Shown one piece after another: positions 5,226 through 11,992 of a DNA stretch of 26,190 nucleotides. The notes under the pieces were generated by a model. The model was not told the origin of the DNA, did no database searches, and worked only from the letters and a program-made list of their open reading frames with translations. Source of the DNA: Sphingomonadaceae bacterium. GTDB lineage: Bacteria > Pseudomonadota > Alphaproteobacteria > Sphingomonadales > Sphingomonadaceae. Each line of letters opens with the position of its first letter. Positions within the stretch are counted from its first letter, which is position 1. The stretch spans positions 1 through 26,190 of the forward strand of contig JAHDXX010000012.1 of NCBI GenBank assembly GCA_023384025.1. Reading direction: 5' to 3'. A program made the position numbers and the translations under genes.

Positions 5226-6671
5226 TTAGTCGACCAGTTCGCGCACGTCGGCGAGCCGCCCGGTCACTGCGGCGGCGGCGGCCATCGCGGGGCTGACCAG
5301 ATGGGTGCGCGCACCCGGGCCCTGGCGCCCGACGAAGTTGCGGTTGCTGGTGGAGGCGCAGCGCTCGCCTGCCGGGACCTTGTCCGGGTTCATGCCGAGG
5401 CAGGCCGAGCAGCCCGGCTCGCGCCATTCGAATCCGGCGTCGAGGAACACCTTGTCGAGCCCTTCTTCCTCGGCCTGGCGCTTGACCAGGCCCGATCCGG
5501 GAACGACGATGGCCCAGCGCACATTGGCGGCCTTGCGGCGCCCCTTGAGCACGGCGGCGGCGGCGCGCAAGTCTTCGATCCGGCTGTTGGTGCAGCTGCC
5601 GATGAACACGTTCTCGATCGCGACCTCGGTCAGCGGCGTGCCGGGTTCGAGGCCCATGTAGGCGAGGCTCTTGCGCGCGGCGTCCTGCTTGGACGGGTCG
5701 GCGAAGCTCTCCGGCGCGGGCACCGCGCCGGTGATTGGCAGCACGTCTTCCGGGCTGGTGCCCCAGGTCACGCTGGGGGCGATATCGGCCGCGTCGATAA
5801 CCACGCTCTTGTCGAATTCGGCGCCGTCGTCGGTAGCAAGGCTGCGCCACCACTGGACGGCCGCATCCCACTCGGCACCCTTGGGCGCCATCGGGCGGCC
5901 CTTGAGGTAGGCGAAGGTCACGTCATCCGGCGCGACAAGGCCGGCGCGGGCGCCGGCCTCGATGCTCATGTTGCACACCGTCAGCCGGCCTTCGATGCTC
6001 ATCTGCTCGAACACCTTGCCGCGGTATTCGATGACATAGCCGGTGCCACCTGCCGCACCGATTACGCCGATCACATGAAGGATCAGGTCTTTCGGGGTTA
6101 CCCCGGGGCCGAGTTCGCCCTCGACCCGCACTTCCATCGACTTCGATCGCTTGAGCAGCAGCGTCTGCGTCGCCAGCACGTGCTCGACCTCGCTGGTGCC
6201 GATCCCGAAAGCGAGCGCGCCAAGTCCGCCGTGGCTGGCGGTATGGCTGTCACCGCAGACAATCGTCGCGCCGGGAAGCGAGAAGCCCTGTTCCGGGCCG
6301 ACCACGTGGACAATGCCCTGCTCAGCATCGGCATCACCGATGTAGCGAATGCCGAAAGCGGGGGCATTGGCTTCTAGTGCTGCAAGCTGGGCGGCGCTCT
6401 GCGCATCGGCGATGGGAATCCGGCCACCTGCCGCATCACGGCGCGCGGTGGTCGGCAGGTTGTGGTCGGGCACTGCCAGCGTCAGGTCCGGGCGGCGGAC
6501 TGGGCGCCCTGCCAGGCGCAATGCCTCGAACGCCTGCGGGCTGGTGACTTCGTGAACGAGGTGGCGGTCGATGTAGATCAGGCTGGTGCCGTCGTCGCGG
6601 GTTTCGACCACGTGGGCATCCCAGATCTTTTCGTAAAGCGTGCGCGGTTTGCTGGCCATGGGCCGGTTCAT
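5226..6671 (-). CDS. leuC: 3-isopropylmalate dehydratase large subunit LeuC
   Basis: This is the 481-aa aconitase-superfamily subunit that binds the catalytic [4Fe-4S] cluster. Visible signatures are LIYIDRHLVHEVTSPQAFE (about 31-49), the GATIVCGDSHTASHG stretch (about 137-151), FIGSCTNSR (about 349-357) and EPGCSACLGMNPD (about 407-419). The last two hold cluster cysteines. GERCASTSNRNFVGRQG closes the active site. Start ATG 6671 is the first in frame; ATG 6659 is an alternative. It heads the minus-strand operon, with a 90-bp divergent promoter region shared with the thioesterase gene. Confidence 0.98.
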   Translation of the reverse strand: MNRPMASKPRTLYEKIWDAHVVETRDDGTSLIYIDRHLVHEVTSPQAFEALRLAGRPVRRPDLTLAVPDHNLPTTARRDAAGGRIPIADAQSAAQLAALEANAPAFGIRYIGDADAEQGIVHVVGPEQGFSLPGATIVCGDSHTASHGGLGALAFGIGTSEVEHVLATQTLLLKRSKSMEVRVEGELGPGVTPKDLILHVIGVIGAAGGTGYVIEYRGKVFEQMSIEGRLTVCNMSIEAGARAGLVAPDDVTFAYLKGRPMAPKGAEWDAAVQWWRSLATDDGAEFDKSVVIDAADIAPSVTWGTSPEDVLPITGAVPAPESFADPSKQDAARKSLAYMGLEPGTPLTEVAIENVFIGSCTNSRIEDLRAAAAVLKGRRKAANVRWAIVVPGSGLVKRQAEEEGLDKVFLDAGFEWREPGCSACLGMNPDKVPAGERCASTSNRNFVGRQGPGARTHLVSPAMAAAAAVTGRLADVRELVD

Positions 6672-6761
6672 TGCGTCTTTCGCGCAACAGGCGCAACACC
6701 GCGCGAAAAAAGCATTTGCCGCGCCATGGAAAAGAAACCTTTCCGGTGCTAGCTTACACCT
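6672..6761. promoter_or_regulatory. Divergent promoter region leuC / thioesterase
   Basis: This 90-bp gap separates two divergently transcribed genes, so it must hold promoters for both. It includes an A-rich run CGCGAAAAAAGCATTTG near 6700-6720 and TAGCTTA just before the thioesterase start (possible plus-strand -10). I see no leu leader peptide rich in leucine codons and no clear attenuator. Exact promoters cannot be assigned by eye. Confidence 0.45.
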
Positions 6762-7175
6762 ATGTCAGCAATCCCCCGCGCGCTTCCGTTTGCCTTCCCG
6801 ATCAAGGTTCTGCCTGAAGACATCGACTTCATGGGCCACGTCAACAATGCCCGCTACCTCACCTGGGTGCAGGAAGCGGTGCTGGCACACTGGCGCGGCC
6901 TTGCTCCGGCGGAGGAAGTGGCGAGCAAGGCCTGGGTCGCGCTCAAGCACGAGATTACCTACCGCAAGCCCGCGTTCCTGTCGGACGACGTGATTGCCCA
7001 TGCGGTGCTGGAGCAGTTCCAGGGCGCGCGGGCCTTCTACCACACGGTGATCCGGCGGGGCGAGGAAGTGCTCGCCGAGGTCAGGAGCGCATGGTGCTGC
7101 ATCGACGCGGAGACGCTGCGCCCGGCGCGGATCGGCGATCACTTGCGCGCGTTCTTTTTCTCGGCCGACAACTGA
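6762..7175 (+). CDS. Hotdog-fold acyl-CoA thioesterase (YbgC/FadM/4HBT-like)
   Basis: This 137-aa protein has the 4-hydroxybenzoyl-CoA thioesterase-like pattern VLPEDIDFMGHVNNARYLTWVQEA (about residues 17-40). The DxxxHxNN motif includes the catalytic aspartate region. ALKHEITYRKPAFLSDDVIA (about 64-83) and the terminal ARIGDHLRAFF also fit. Such enzymes hydrolyse acyl-CoA thioesters in the cytoplasm. The gene is followed 14 nt later by crtZ on the same strand, suggesting a two-gene unit. The link to carotenoid or lipid metabolism is contextual only. Confidence 0.9.
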   Translation: MSAIPRALPFAFPIKVLPEDIDFMGHVNNARYLTWVQEAVLAHWRGLAPAEEVASKAWVALKHEITYRKPAFLSDDVIAHAVLEQFQGARAFYHTVIRRGEEVLAEVRSAWCCIDAETLRPARIGDHLRAFFFSADN

Positions 7176-7189
7176 TCTATAGTCCGGCC

Positions 7190-7711
7190 ATGCCCGACTG
7201 GCTGATCCCTGCCCTGATTGTCATCGCAACCGTGATCGCGATGGAGTGGGTCGCGTGGGCGAGCCACAAGTACATCATGCACGGCTGGGGCTGGGGCTGG
7301 CACCGCGACCATCACGAGCCGCACGACAATGTGCTGGAGAAGAATGACCTCTACGCGCTGGTCGGCGCGGCGATGAGCATTTCCATGTTTGCCGTGGGCA
7401 GCCCGATGATCATGGGCGAGGGAGCCTGGTGGCCGGGGACGTGGATCGGGCTCGGGGTGCTGTTCTACGGCATCATCTACACGCTGGTGCACGACGGGCT
7501 GGTCCATCAGCGCTATTTCCGCTGGGTGCCGAAGCGGGGTTATGCCAAGCGGCTGGTCCAGGCCCACAAGCTGCACCACGCGACCGTGGGCAAGGAAGGC
7601 GGGGTCAGCTTCGGTTTCGTATTCGCGCGCGATCCGGCCCGGCTCAAGCAGGAACTGAAAGCCCAGCGCGAGGCGGGGATTGCCGTCGTGCGCGAGGCCT
7701 TGGTCGACTGA
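7190..7711 (+). CDS. crtZ: Beta-carotene 3-hydroxylase CrtZ
   Basis: This is a 173-aa membrane di-iron hydroxylase. All four histidine motifs of CrtZ are present: HKYIMH (about 22-27), HRDHH (about 35-39), HDGLVHQRYF (about 99-108) and HKLHH (about 122-126). They bind the non-haem di-iron centre. Hydrophobic segments lie between them. It hydroxylates beta-ionone rings to make zeaxanthin and related xanthophylls in the inner membrane. ATG 7190 gives the canonical length. No other carotenoid gene is nearby, so crtZ is detached from any crt cluster, as is common in yellow or orange sphingomonads. Its stop codon abuts the convergent ybaN stop with no spacer. Confidence 0.97.
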   Translation: MPDWLIPALIVIATVIAMEWVAWASHKYIMHGWGWGWHRDHHEPHDNVLEKNDLYALVGAAMSISMFAVGSPMIMGEGAWWPGTWIGLGVLFYGIIYTLVHDGLVHQRYFRWVPKRGYAKRLVQAHKLHHATVGKEGGVSFGFVFARDPARLKQELKAQREAGIAVVREALVD

Positions 7712-8059
7712 CTACTCGTTGCGCGTCGCGATCCAGCTGCCGCAGATCAGCAGCACGGCGACCGAGATCCACGCATAGGGAAAGCCGAGTGTGGCCCAGG
7801 TAAACACCACGCCTGCGCTCATCGCGCCGATGGCCATGACCTTGGCCCGGCGACTGATGGCGCGGCGTTCACGCCAGTCGCGCACCTGAGGGCCCCAGTG
7901 CGGGTGGGCCATGATGCGCGCTTCCCATTCCGGATTACTGCGCGCGAAGCAGAACACCGCCACCAGCAGGAACGGCACCGTCGGCATGATCGGCAGGAAC
8001 GCGCCGAGGGCGGCCAGACCGACCGCAACGATACCGCCCGCAAGGTAAAGCGGGCGCAT
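7712..8059 (-). CDS. YbaN-family (DUF454) inner-membrane protein
   Basis: This 115-aa protein carries the DUF454 signature GAFLPIMPTVPFLLVAVFCFARSNPEWE (about residues 19-46). It has two to three predicted membrane segments, about 5-20, 24-40 and 75-108. A conserved HPHWGPQVRDWRERRAISRRAK loop lies at about 52-73. The family's function is not established. It starts 1 nt after the sufE stop, so it is probably co-translated with sufE and possibly read through from the psp operon. It ends directly against crtZ. Confidence 0.9.
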   Translation of the reverse strand: MRPLYLAGGIVAVGLAALGAFLPIMPTVPFLLVAVFCFARSNPEWEARIMAHPHWGPQVRDWRERRAISRRAKVMAIGAMSAGVVFTWATLGFPYAWISVAVLLICGSWIATRNE

Positions 8060-8060
8060 T

Positions 8061-8468
8061 TCAGGCGGCCGCGATCCGCGCGGCGTGCTCGCGTACCAGG
8101 GCGATCATGTTGGGCACCCCTTGCGTGCGGTTGCTGGAGAGCTGGTTCTTCAGGTCGAACGGGGCGAGGGCGGCGGTCACGTCCATGGCGGCGACCTCGC
8201 TGGCAGGGCGATCCTGAACTGCGGCAATCACCAGCGCGACAATCCCCTTGGTGATCGCGGCGTTGCTGTCGGCGAGGAAATGGAGCCGCTGTGCATCGCC
8301 AGTAGGATAGACCCATACACTCGCCGAGCAGCCGCGCACCAGCGTAGCGTCGGTCTTCAGCGCGTCGGGCATCGGCTCCAGCTCGCGGCCGAGCTCGATC
8401 AGCAGGCGATAGCGTTCGTCGCCGTCAAGGAATTCATATTCTTCGTGGATATCGTCGAGTGCGCGCAT
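8061..8468 (-). CDS. sufE: SufE-family cysteine desulfuration protein
   Basis: This 135-aa protein has the SufE layout: an N-terminal helix (IHEEYEFLDGDERYRLLIELGREL, about 7-30) and the sulfur-accepting cysteine in LVRGCSASVWVYP (about 43-55). FLADSNAAITKGIVALVIAA and PFDLKNQLSSNRTQGVPNM follow. SufE takes sulfur from the SufS desulfurase during Fe-S cluster assembly in the cytoplasm. The rest of the suf genes are not in this window. It lies 46 nt downstream of the psp cluster on the same strand, with no terminator visible between. Confidence 0.95.
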   Translation of the reverse strand: MRALDDIHEEYEFLDGDERYRLLIELGRELEPMPDALKTDATLVRGCSASVWVYPTGDAQRLHFLADSNAAITKGIVALVIAAVQDRPASEVAAMDVTAALAPFDLKNQLSSNRTQGVPNMIALVREHAARIAAA

Positions 8469-8514
8469 GGCGGGTCAGGTAGGGACGCGCGGCACGGAAC
8501 GAAAGGGGCAATCG

Positions 8515-8691
8515 TCAGCCCGACAGCCCACCGGGGCGGGTAAAGGCGTAGTAGATCACGTAGAGCCAGCCAAAGAATCCGTGCACGATCGCCCACACGA
8601 TCGATTGATGCAGGCTCCAGCTGATCGCCACCGCGATCGCGCTGCCAAGGCCGATCCCGGCGCTGGTGGCGGTGTCCCTTGCGCTGTTCAC
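8515..8691 (-). CDS. Small membrane protein at the end of the psp cluster
   Basis: This 58-aa frame starts at GTG 8691, overlapping the stop of the preceding gene (GTGA), and ends at TGA 8515-8517. It begins VNSARDTATSAG and is mostly hydrophobic: about residues 11-25 (GIGLGSAIAVAISW) and 30-50 (containing VWAIVHGFFGWLYVIYYAF). This suggests one or two membrane passes. The 4-base overlap and its place in the run of psp genes support a real gene under psp control. I do not recognise a characterised family. Confidence 0.7.
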   Translation of the reverse strand: MNSARDTATSAGIGLGSAIAVAISWSLHQSIVWAIVHGFFGWLYVIYYAFTRPGGLSG

Positions 8692-8927
8692 AGGTCGACC
8701 CCGCTGGCGATGGCTTCGAGCTTGCGGATGCGTTCCTTGAGGTCAGCCAGCTCGATCCGCGCTGCGCCGACCGCCGAGCCGCCGTCCGGATCGCGCTGGG
8801 GGGACACGACCCGTTCCAGCTCGCGCTCCTTGAACCGCAGCCAGCCCTGCCAGCCCTGCAGCATGGCGATGACGACAATGGTGATCCCCAGAAGCATGGC
8901 GGCGGAGAGAATTACCTGTTCGCTCAT
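8688..8927 (-). CDS. PspB-like single-TM coiled-coil protein, paralog 5
   Basis: This 79-aa protein starts MSEQVILSAAML. I chose ATG 8927 over GTG 8933 because an AGGAG sits 8 nt before it. It has an N-terminal TM (about residues 5-24), a basic, charged stretch (WLRFKERELERVVSPQRDPDG) and a C-terminal coiled coil AARIELADLKERIRKLEAIASG. The RIRKLEAI piece matches the RVxxLExI part of the shared tail, but the IExLR end is absent. It looks like PspB in size and layout. The next gene overlaps its stop. Function is inferred from context: membrane adaptor in the phage-shock response. Confidence 0.75.
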   Translation of the reverse strand: MSEQVILSAAMLLGITIVVIAMLQGWQGWLRFKERELERVVSPQRDPDGGSAVGAARIELADLKERIRKLEAIASGVDL

Positions 8928-8960
8928 GGGCACTGCTCCTTTCCTTCCCTAAGCCTTGCG

Positions 8961-9206
8961 TCAGTTGTCGCGCAGCTTTTCGATTTCATCAGCCAGGGCA
9001 CGCGTTTCGCGGCCCTCGACGGTGATCTGTTCCAGCACTTTGACCCGTTCGCGCAGTTCGATGACTTCGCGCCGCAGTTCGCTGTCGTCCGGCAGGGCGC
9101 GGGTTTCGTTGCCGTGCTTGTCCTGCGTGATTCCGAGCTTCGCCTTGCGCAATTCGACGAAGCCGATGATTGCAGCGATGATGACGGCGGCGGTCCAGAA
9201 GCTCAT
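8961..9206 (-). CDS. PspB-like single-TM coiled-coil protein, paralog 4
   Basis: This 81-aa protein starts MSFWTAAVIIAAIIGFVELRKAKLG, a short TM followed by basic residues. It ends with the coiled coil ELRREVIELRERVKVLEQITVEG and then ALADEIEKLRDN. The last part is the shared tail motif (LExI...EIEKLRD). Its ATG overlaps the previous stop by ATGA, which argues for translational coupling. The spacer to paralog 5 is 33 nt, the longest gap but one in the paralog run. No named family is recognised beyond resemblance to PspB and PspC tails. Confidence 0.78.
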   Translation of the reverse strand: MSFWTAAVIIAAIIGFVELRKAKLGITQDKHGNETRALPDDSELRREVIELRERVKVLEQITVEGRETRALADEIEKLRDN

Positions 9207-9550
9207 TGTACCTTGCCCTCGTCCCGTGCCGCATCACGCAGCTTCTCGATCTCGTGGGTCAGGTGGAAACCGCCGTCGGTGACGATCCGTTCGACATTGG
9301 CGAGCCGGTCTTTGAGGCTGCCAAGCTCGGCGCGCAGCTGGGCGTTTTCCTGCGTCAGCAGCATCACGCGCTGGGCAGTCTGCCCGTCAGACGAAGGCTT
9401 CAGCGACTGGCCCCACATGCCTTCCAGCGGGTAGCCGTTCTTGATCTTCAGCCGGGTGGTGTGGACCGAGGCAAGGATGCCTGCGGCACCCAGGGCTAGC
9501 GAGCCCCCGATGATCCAGCCGAGGTAAGGGAGAAAATCGACGAACTCCAT
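9203..9550 (-). CDS. PspB-like single-TM coiled-coil protein, paralog 3
   Basis: This 115-aa protein starts at ATG 9550 (MEFVDFLPYLGWIIGGSLAL), which overlaps the previous stop as TGATG. One TM lies at about residues 8-30. Next comes LKIKNGYPLEGMWGQS, closely resembling RAKHGYALEDEWGGK in paralog 2, which points to a duplication. Then comes a coiled coil with LTQENAQLRAELGSLKDRL and the shared tail NVERIVTDGGFHLTHEIEKLRD. I infer an inner-membrane protein with a cytoplasmic coiled coil. No family name is certain. Confidence 0.8.
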   Translation of the reverse strand: MEFVDFLPYLGWIIGGSLALGAAGILASVHTTRLKIKNGYPLEGMWGQSLKPSSDGQTAQRVMLLTQENAQLRAELGSLKDRLANVERIVTDGGFHLTHEIEKLRDAARDEGKVQ

Positions 9551-9876
9551 CACGCCTTTTCCTTGTTCCCGAAGGTGAGCGGGGTGCCGTTGTCGCTGGT
9601 GGCGGGGCTGCGGCGAAGTGCCTCGATCTCGTCCGCCAGCGAATAGCCGCGGTCGGTGACGATCTTTTCCAGCACCACCATCCGGTCCTGCATCGCGTCG
9701 AGCTTTTCATGCAGGGCGCGATTTTCCGCTTTCAGCGCTTCGGCCTCGCGGCTGTCGGCGCGCCTGGTCTTGCCGCCCCATTCGTCTTCCAGCGCATAGC
9801 CATGCTTGGCGCGGATCCAGTTGTTGGCCAGCCAGCCAAACGTGCTGATGGCAATGATTCCAAGAACGAATTCCAT
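9550..9876 (-). CDS. PspB-like single-TM coiled-coil protein, paralog 2
   Basis: This 108-aa protein starts MEFVLGIIAISTFGWLANNW (TM about 3-19). The juxtamembrane stretch RAKHGYALEDEWGGK is followed by a coiled coil (EAEALKAENRALHEKLDAMQ). The tail VLEKIVTDRGYSLADEIEALR is the clearest copy of the shared motif. It ends RRSPATSDNGTPLTFGNKEKA. The RRSP...GTPL end resembles RRSP...GVPL just upstream of PspA. The ATG overlaps the previous stop as TAATG. It is predicted to sit in the inner membrane with its coiled coil in the cytoplasm. Confidence 0.8.
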   Translation of the reverse strand: MEFVLGIIAISTFGWLANNWIRAKHGYALEDEWGGKTRRADSREAEALKAENRALHEKLDAMQDRMVVLEKIVTDRGYSLADEIEALRRSPATSDNGTPLTFGNKEKA

Positions 9877-10187
9877 TATGCGCGCTCCCTGCTTTCCAGG
9901 CCGAGCGGCACCCCGCTGCCTGTGTCTTCGACCCGGCGCGTGTCACGCAGCGCCTCGATCTGCGTGGCGACATCATAGCCGCCGTCGGTGACGATCCGCT
10001 CCAGCACCCGGACCCGGTCTTCCAGTGACTGGATCTTGCTGGCGTACTGCGCAGCCTTTTCAGCAGTTTGCTCTGCAGTCGCCTCCATCTGCATCTTGGC
10101 AACCTTCTGCTTGTGCGATGTCCAGATCGCGCTCAACGGGATGCCGAAAATCATCAGCACCGCAACCAGACCAATAAATTCGCCCAT
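9876..10187 (-). CDS. PspB-like single-TM coiled-coil protein, paralog 1
   Basis: This 103-aa protein starts MGEFIGLVAVLMIFGIPLSAIW (TM about 3-22), then HKQKVAKMQMEATAEQTAEK and a coiled coil (KIQSLEDRVRVLERIVTDGG). The sequence YDVATQIEALRD completes the shared tail. A GGAGG lies 8 nt before ATG 10187, so this gene has its own strong ribosome site while paralogs 2-4 downstream rely on overlap. It follows pspC by 24 nt. Layout and tail match PspB (one TM, then coiled coil ending in a LExIL/V-type motif), but it is a separate gene from pspB. Confidence 0.8.
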   Translation of the reverse strand: MGEFIGLVAVLMIFGIPLSAIWTSHKQKVAKMQMEATAEQTAEKAAQYASKIQSLEDRVRVLERIVTDGGYDVATQIEALRDTRRVEDTGSGVPLGLESRERA

Positions 10188-10211
10188 TGTCTTGTCCTCC
10201 CTGGGGCTGTC

Positions 10212-10589
10212 TCAGCGCAGCCGCTCGATTTCGGCGTTCAGGCGCGGGTTGCTGCTGACGTAATAGGTTTCCACGTCGGCCAAGCGGCGGTCGATGTCGC
10301 GCATCCGGGCGCGGATTTCGCGCGCAGTCCGCTTCGGGCTCTGGCGCACGCCTTGCCAGAACTTCTGCTCCTGCTTGTCCTCGTACAGATGCGGCGGCTT
10401 CTTGTTCAGCAGGAAGCCCATCAGGATGTAAGGCAAGAACACGAACCCGCCGGTGATCGGGATCAAAGCGATCGTGCCGAGCCGCACCCAGATAGCGTTG
10501 ACGCCGGTGTAATCGGCAATCCCGGCGCAGACCCCCATGATCTTCTTCTGGTAAGGGTCCTTGTAGAGCGTGGTGCGCGGGCTGTTCAT
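10212..10589 (-). CDS. pspC: Phage shock protein C
   Basis: This 125-aa protein has a PspC domain: RTTLYKDPYQKKIMGVCAGIADYTGVN (about 5-31) and then hydrophobic IALIPITGGFVFLPYILMGFLL (about 40-61). The C-terminal cytoplasmic part ends DIDRRLADVETYYVSSNPRL and NAEIERLR, the PspC tail with its LE/VE-x-YV motif. PspC with PspB relieves PspA inhibition of PspF on membrane stress in enterics. Its ATG overlaps the pspB stop by one base (TGATG), so the two should be made together. Confidence 0.94.
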   Translation of the reverse strand: MNSPRTTLYKDPYQKKIMGVCAGIADYTGVNAIWVRLGTIALIPITGGFVFLPYILMGFLLNKKPPHLYEDKQEQKFWQGVRQSPKRTAREIRARMRDIDRRLADVETYYVSSNPRLNAEIERLR

Positions 10590-10891
10590 CAGCGTGCTCC
10601 CTTCTTCTCGGCGAGCAGGCGGTCGAGCTCGCGCAGTTTCTCGTTATCGGCTTCCTGATCGTGAACGATCCGCGCCGGGCGGTAGTCGGCGTTATCGGCG
10701 GCGACCAGGCGCTCGACCGTATCCATCCGCTCGTCGAGGCGCTTGGCGAGGTTGTAGAGCTCGTCGAGCAGGACCTCGTCATCGGTGGTGATGGTCGCGG
10801 CGGTCTTCCACTTGGTGATGTAGTGGAGCACGATCCACGGCAGGCCGATGAAAATCGCCGGGACAATGATCAGTTCGGTCGGGAAATCCAT
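10589..10891 (-). CDS. pspB: Phage shock protein B
   Basis: This 100-aa protein has PspB architecture. The N-terminal TM MDFPTELIIVPAIFIGLPWIVLHYITKWK (about 5-24) precedes a helix LLDELYNLAKRLDERMDTVERLVAADNADYRP (about 41-72), matching the RMxERxxxLExIL...P pattern of PspB. A further charged helix extends the C terminus beyond the roughly 75 aa of the enteric protein. It starts 5 nt after the pspA stop. PspB is an inner-membrane sensor or adaptor that acts with PspC on PspA. Confidence 0.92.
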   Translation of the reverse strand: MDFPTELIIVPAIFIGLPWIVLHYITKWKTAATITTDDEVLLDELYNLAKRLDERMDTVERLVAADNADYRPARIVHDQEADNEKLRELDRLLAEKKGAR

Positions 10892-10896
10892 CGCTC

Positions 10897-11583
10897 TCAG
10901 TCCTTCTTGTCGTCGCTCATCCCGAGCGCGCGCTTCATTTCTTCCAGTTCGTCATCGATCTTGTCGGCACTGGCGAGCGCGGCAATCTCGTCGGACAGGC
11001 TCGGCTTGCCGGTGCCATCCGCAATGCTGAGCGCTTCGGCACGCCCTTCCGCGTAATCGACCCGGCGCTCGAGCTGGTCGAACCGGGTCAGCGCCTCGTC
11101 GACCCGCTCGTTGGTCATCAGGCTGCGCAGCTTGACGCGGTTTTCCGCGCTTTCCAGCCGGGCCGCGATGGCGGTCTGGCGGCTGCGGGCTTCGCGCAGG
11201 CGGTTCTGCAGCTTGGCGATGTCCTGTTCGTAGGCGCGCAGGGCGTCGTCGAGCACGGCGATCTCGGCCTTGAGCTGATCGCTCATGTCGGCGGCCTTCT
11301 TCTTCTCGACCAGCGCTGCGCGGGCGAGGTCCTCGCGGTCCTTCGACAGCGCCAGCTGGGCCTTCTCCGCCCAGTCGGCCTGGAGCTTGTCGAGTTTGAC
11401 CGTGTGGCGGTGCATTTCCTTCTGGTCGGCAATCGTGCGGGCGGCACTGGCGCGCACCTCCACCAGCGTCTCCTCCATCTCGAGGATGATCATGCGGATC
11501 ATCTTTGACGGGTCATCCGCCTTGTCGAGCATGTCGGTGAAGTTGGCGGCGATGATATCGCGGGTGCGGCTGAAAATGCCCAT
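10897..11583 (-). CDS. pspA: Phage shock protein A
   Basis: This 228-aa protein starts MGIFSRTRDIIAANFTDMLDKADDPSKM, the canonical PspA N terminus including the amphipathic membrane-binding helix. Long coiled coils follow (ESCRT-III-like PspA/Vipp1/IM30 family). It ends LEEMKRALGMSDDKKD. PspA inhibits PspF in the resting state and coats damaged membrane under stress. GGAG lies 8 nt before ATG 11583, and the enteric protein is about the same size (222 aa), so this is the best start. The frame, however, stays open upstream to an ATG at 11796 that is coupled to the preceding gene; see the separate entry. Confidence 0.96.
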   Translation of the reverse strand: MGIFSRTRDIIAANFTDMLDKADDPSKMIRMIILEMEETLVEVRASAARTIADQKEMHRHTVKLDKLQADWAEKAQLALSKDREDLARAALVEKKKAADMSDQLKAEIAVLDDALRAYEQDIAKLQNRLREARSRQTAIAARLESAENRVKLRSLMTNERVDEALTRFDQLERRVDYAEGRAEALSIADGTGKPSLSDEIAALASADKIDDELEEMKRALGMSDDKKD

Positions 11584-11796
11584 CAAGGGTACTCCATTGA
11601 ACGAAAGGTCGGCAAAAGGATTGCGGTCGGCGGCCGGGCCCTGCGTCGGGGTCGGGCTGCGGCGCAGCCGTTCCACCTCCGCATCGAGCCGCGTTGCCCG
11701 ATGGGGGCGGGCCGGAGCGCCAGCGGGGGGCTGCCCCGGGGACTGGGTGGGGCTGCGCTCCGGCCCTAGGGGGTCATGATCGACCGGGCGGGTCAT
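11584..11796 (-). other. In-frame upstream extension of pspA (71 codons, tail-motif remnant)
   Basis: From ATG 11796, which overlaps the stop of the 50-aa gene as ATGA, 71 codons read without a stop straight into pspA. The stretch is proline-rich (GPERSPTQSPGQPPAGAPAR). It contains TRLDAEVERLRRSP and NGVPL. These closely resemble the ADEIEALRRSP...GTPL end of paralog 2 and the NAEIERLR end of PspC. It could be translated as a 299-aa PspA form, or be the decayed end of another tail-motif gene. No strong Shine-Dalgarno precedes ATG 11796, so any use would depend on coupling. Confidence 0.5.
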
Positions 11797-11945
11797 GCCA
11801 GTTCGACCGTCTCGCACTGGATCGTTGCGGCCAGTGCCGACGTCGGCTGGATCTGGCTGCTCAGAGCGACAAACGCGGCCATCGCGGCTACGCTGGCGAT
11901 CGCGGCCTGCCCCAGCTTGGACTGGAAAAAGCGGCTGTCGTACAT
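11793..11945 (-). CDS. 50-aa leader gene of the psp operon
   Basis: This small frame starts at ATG 11945 (MYDSRFFQSKLGQAAIASVA) with AGGAAGGA exactly 6 nt upstream; an ATG at 11951 is too close to that site. The product has a basic N-terminal segment, a hydrophobic stretch (about residues 13-31, AAIASVAAMAAFVALSS) and a possible signal-peptidase site near SALAA (about residue 41). It is therefore either a secreted peptide or a short membrane protein. It is the first gene after the sigma-54 promoter, with a 5' leader of about 37 nt. Its stop overlaps ATG 11796. Excellent ribosome site and position support expression; the family is not recognised. Confidence 0.75.
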   Translation of the reverse strand: MYDSRFFQSKLGQAAIASVAAMAAFVALSSQIQPTSALAATIQCETVELA

Positions 11946-11992
11946 TGTCATTCCTTCCTGATCGGTGCGTCAATTGCTGTTGTTCACGTAAC

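Noticed and set aside
4460..6377. Long plus-strand frames opposite leuD and leuC
   Set aside because: They are shadows of the LeuC and LeuD coding strand, with no recognisable domains and no proper ribosome sites.
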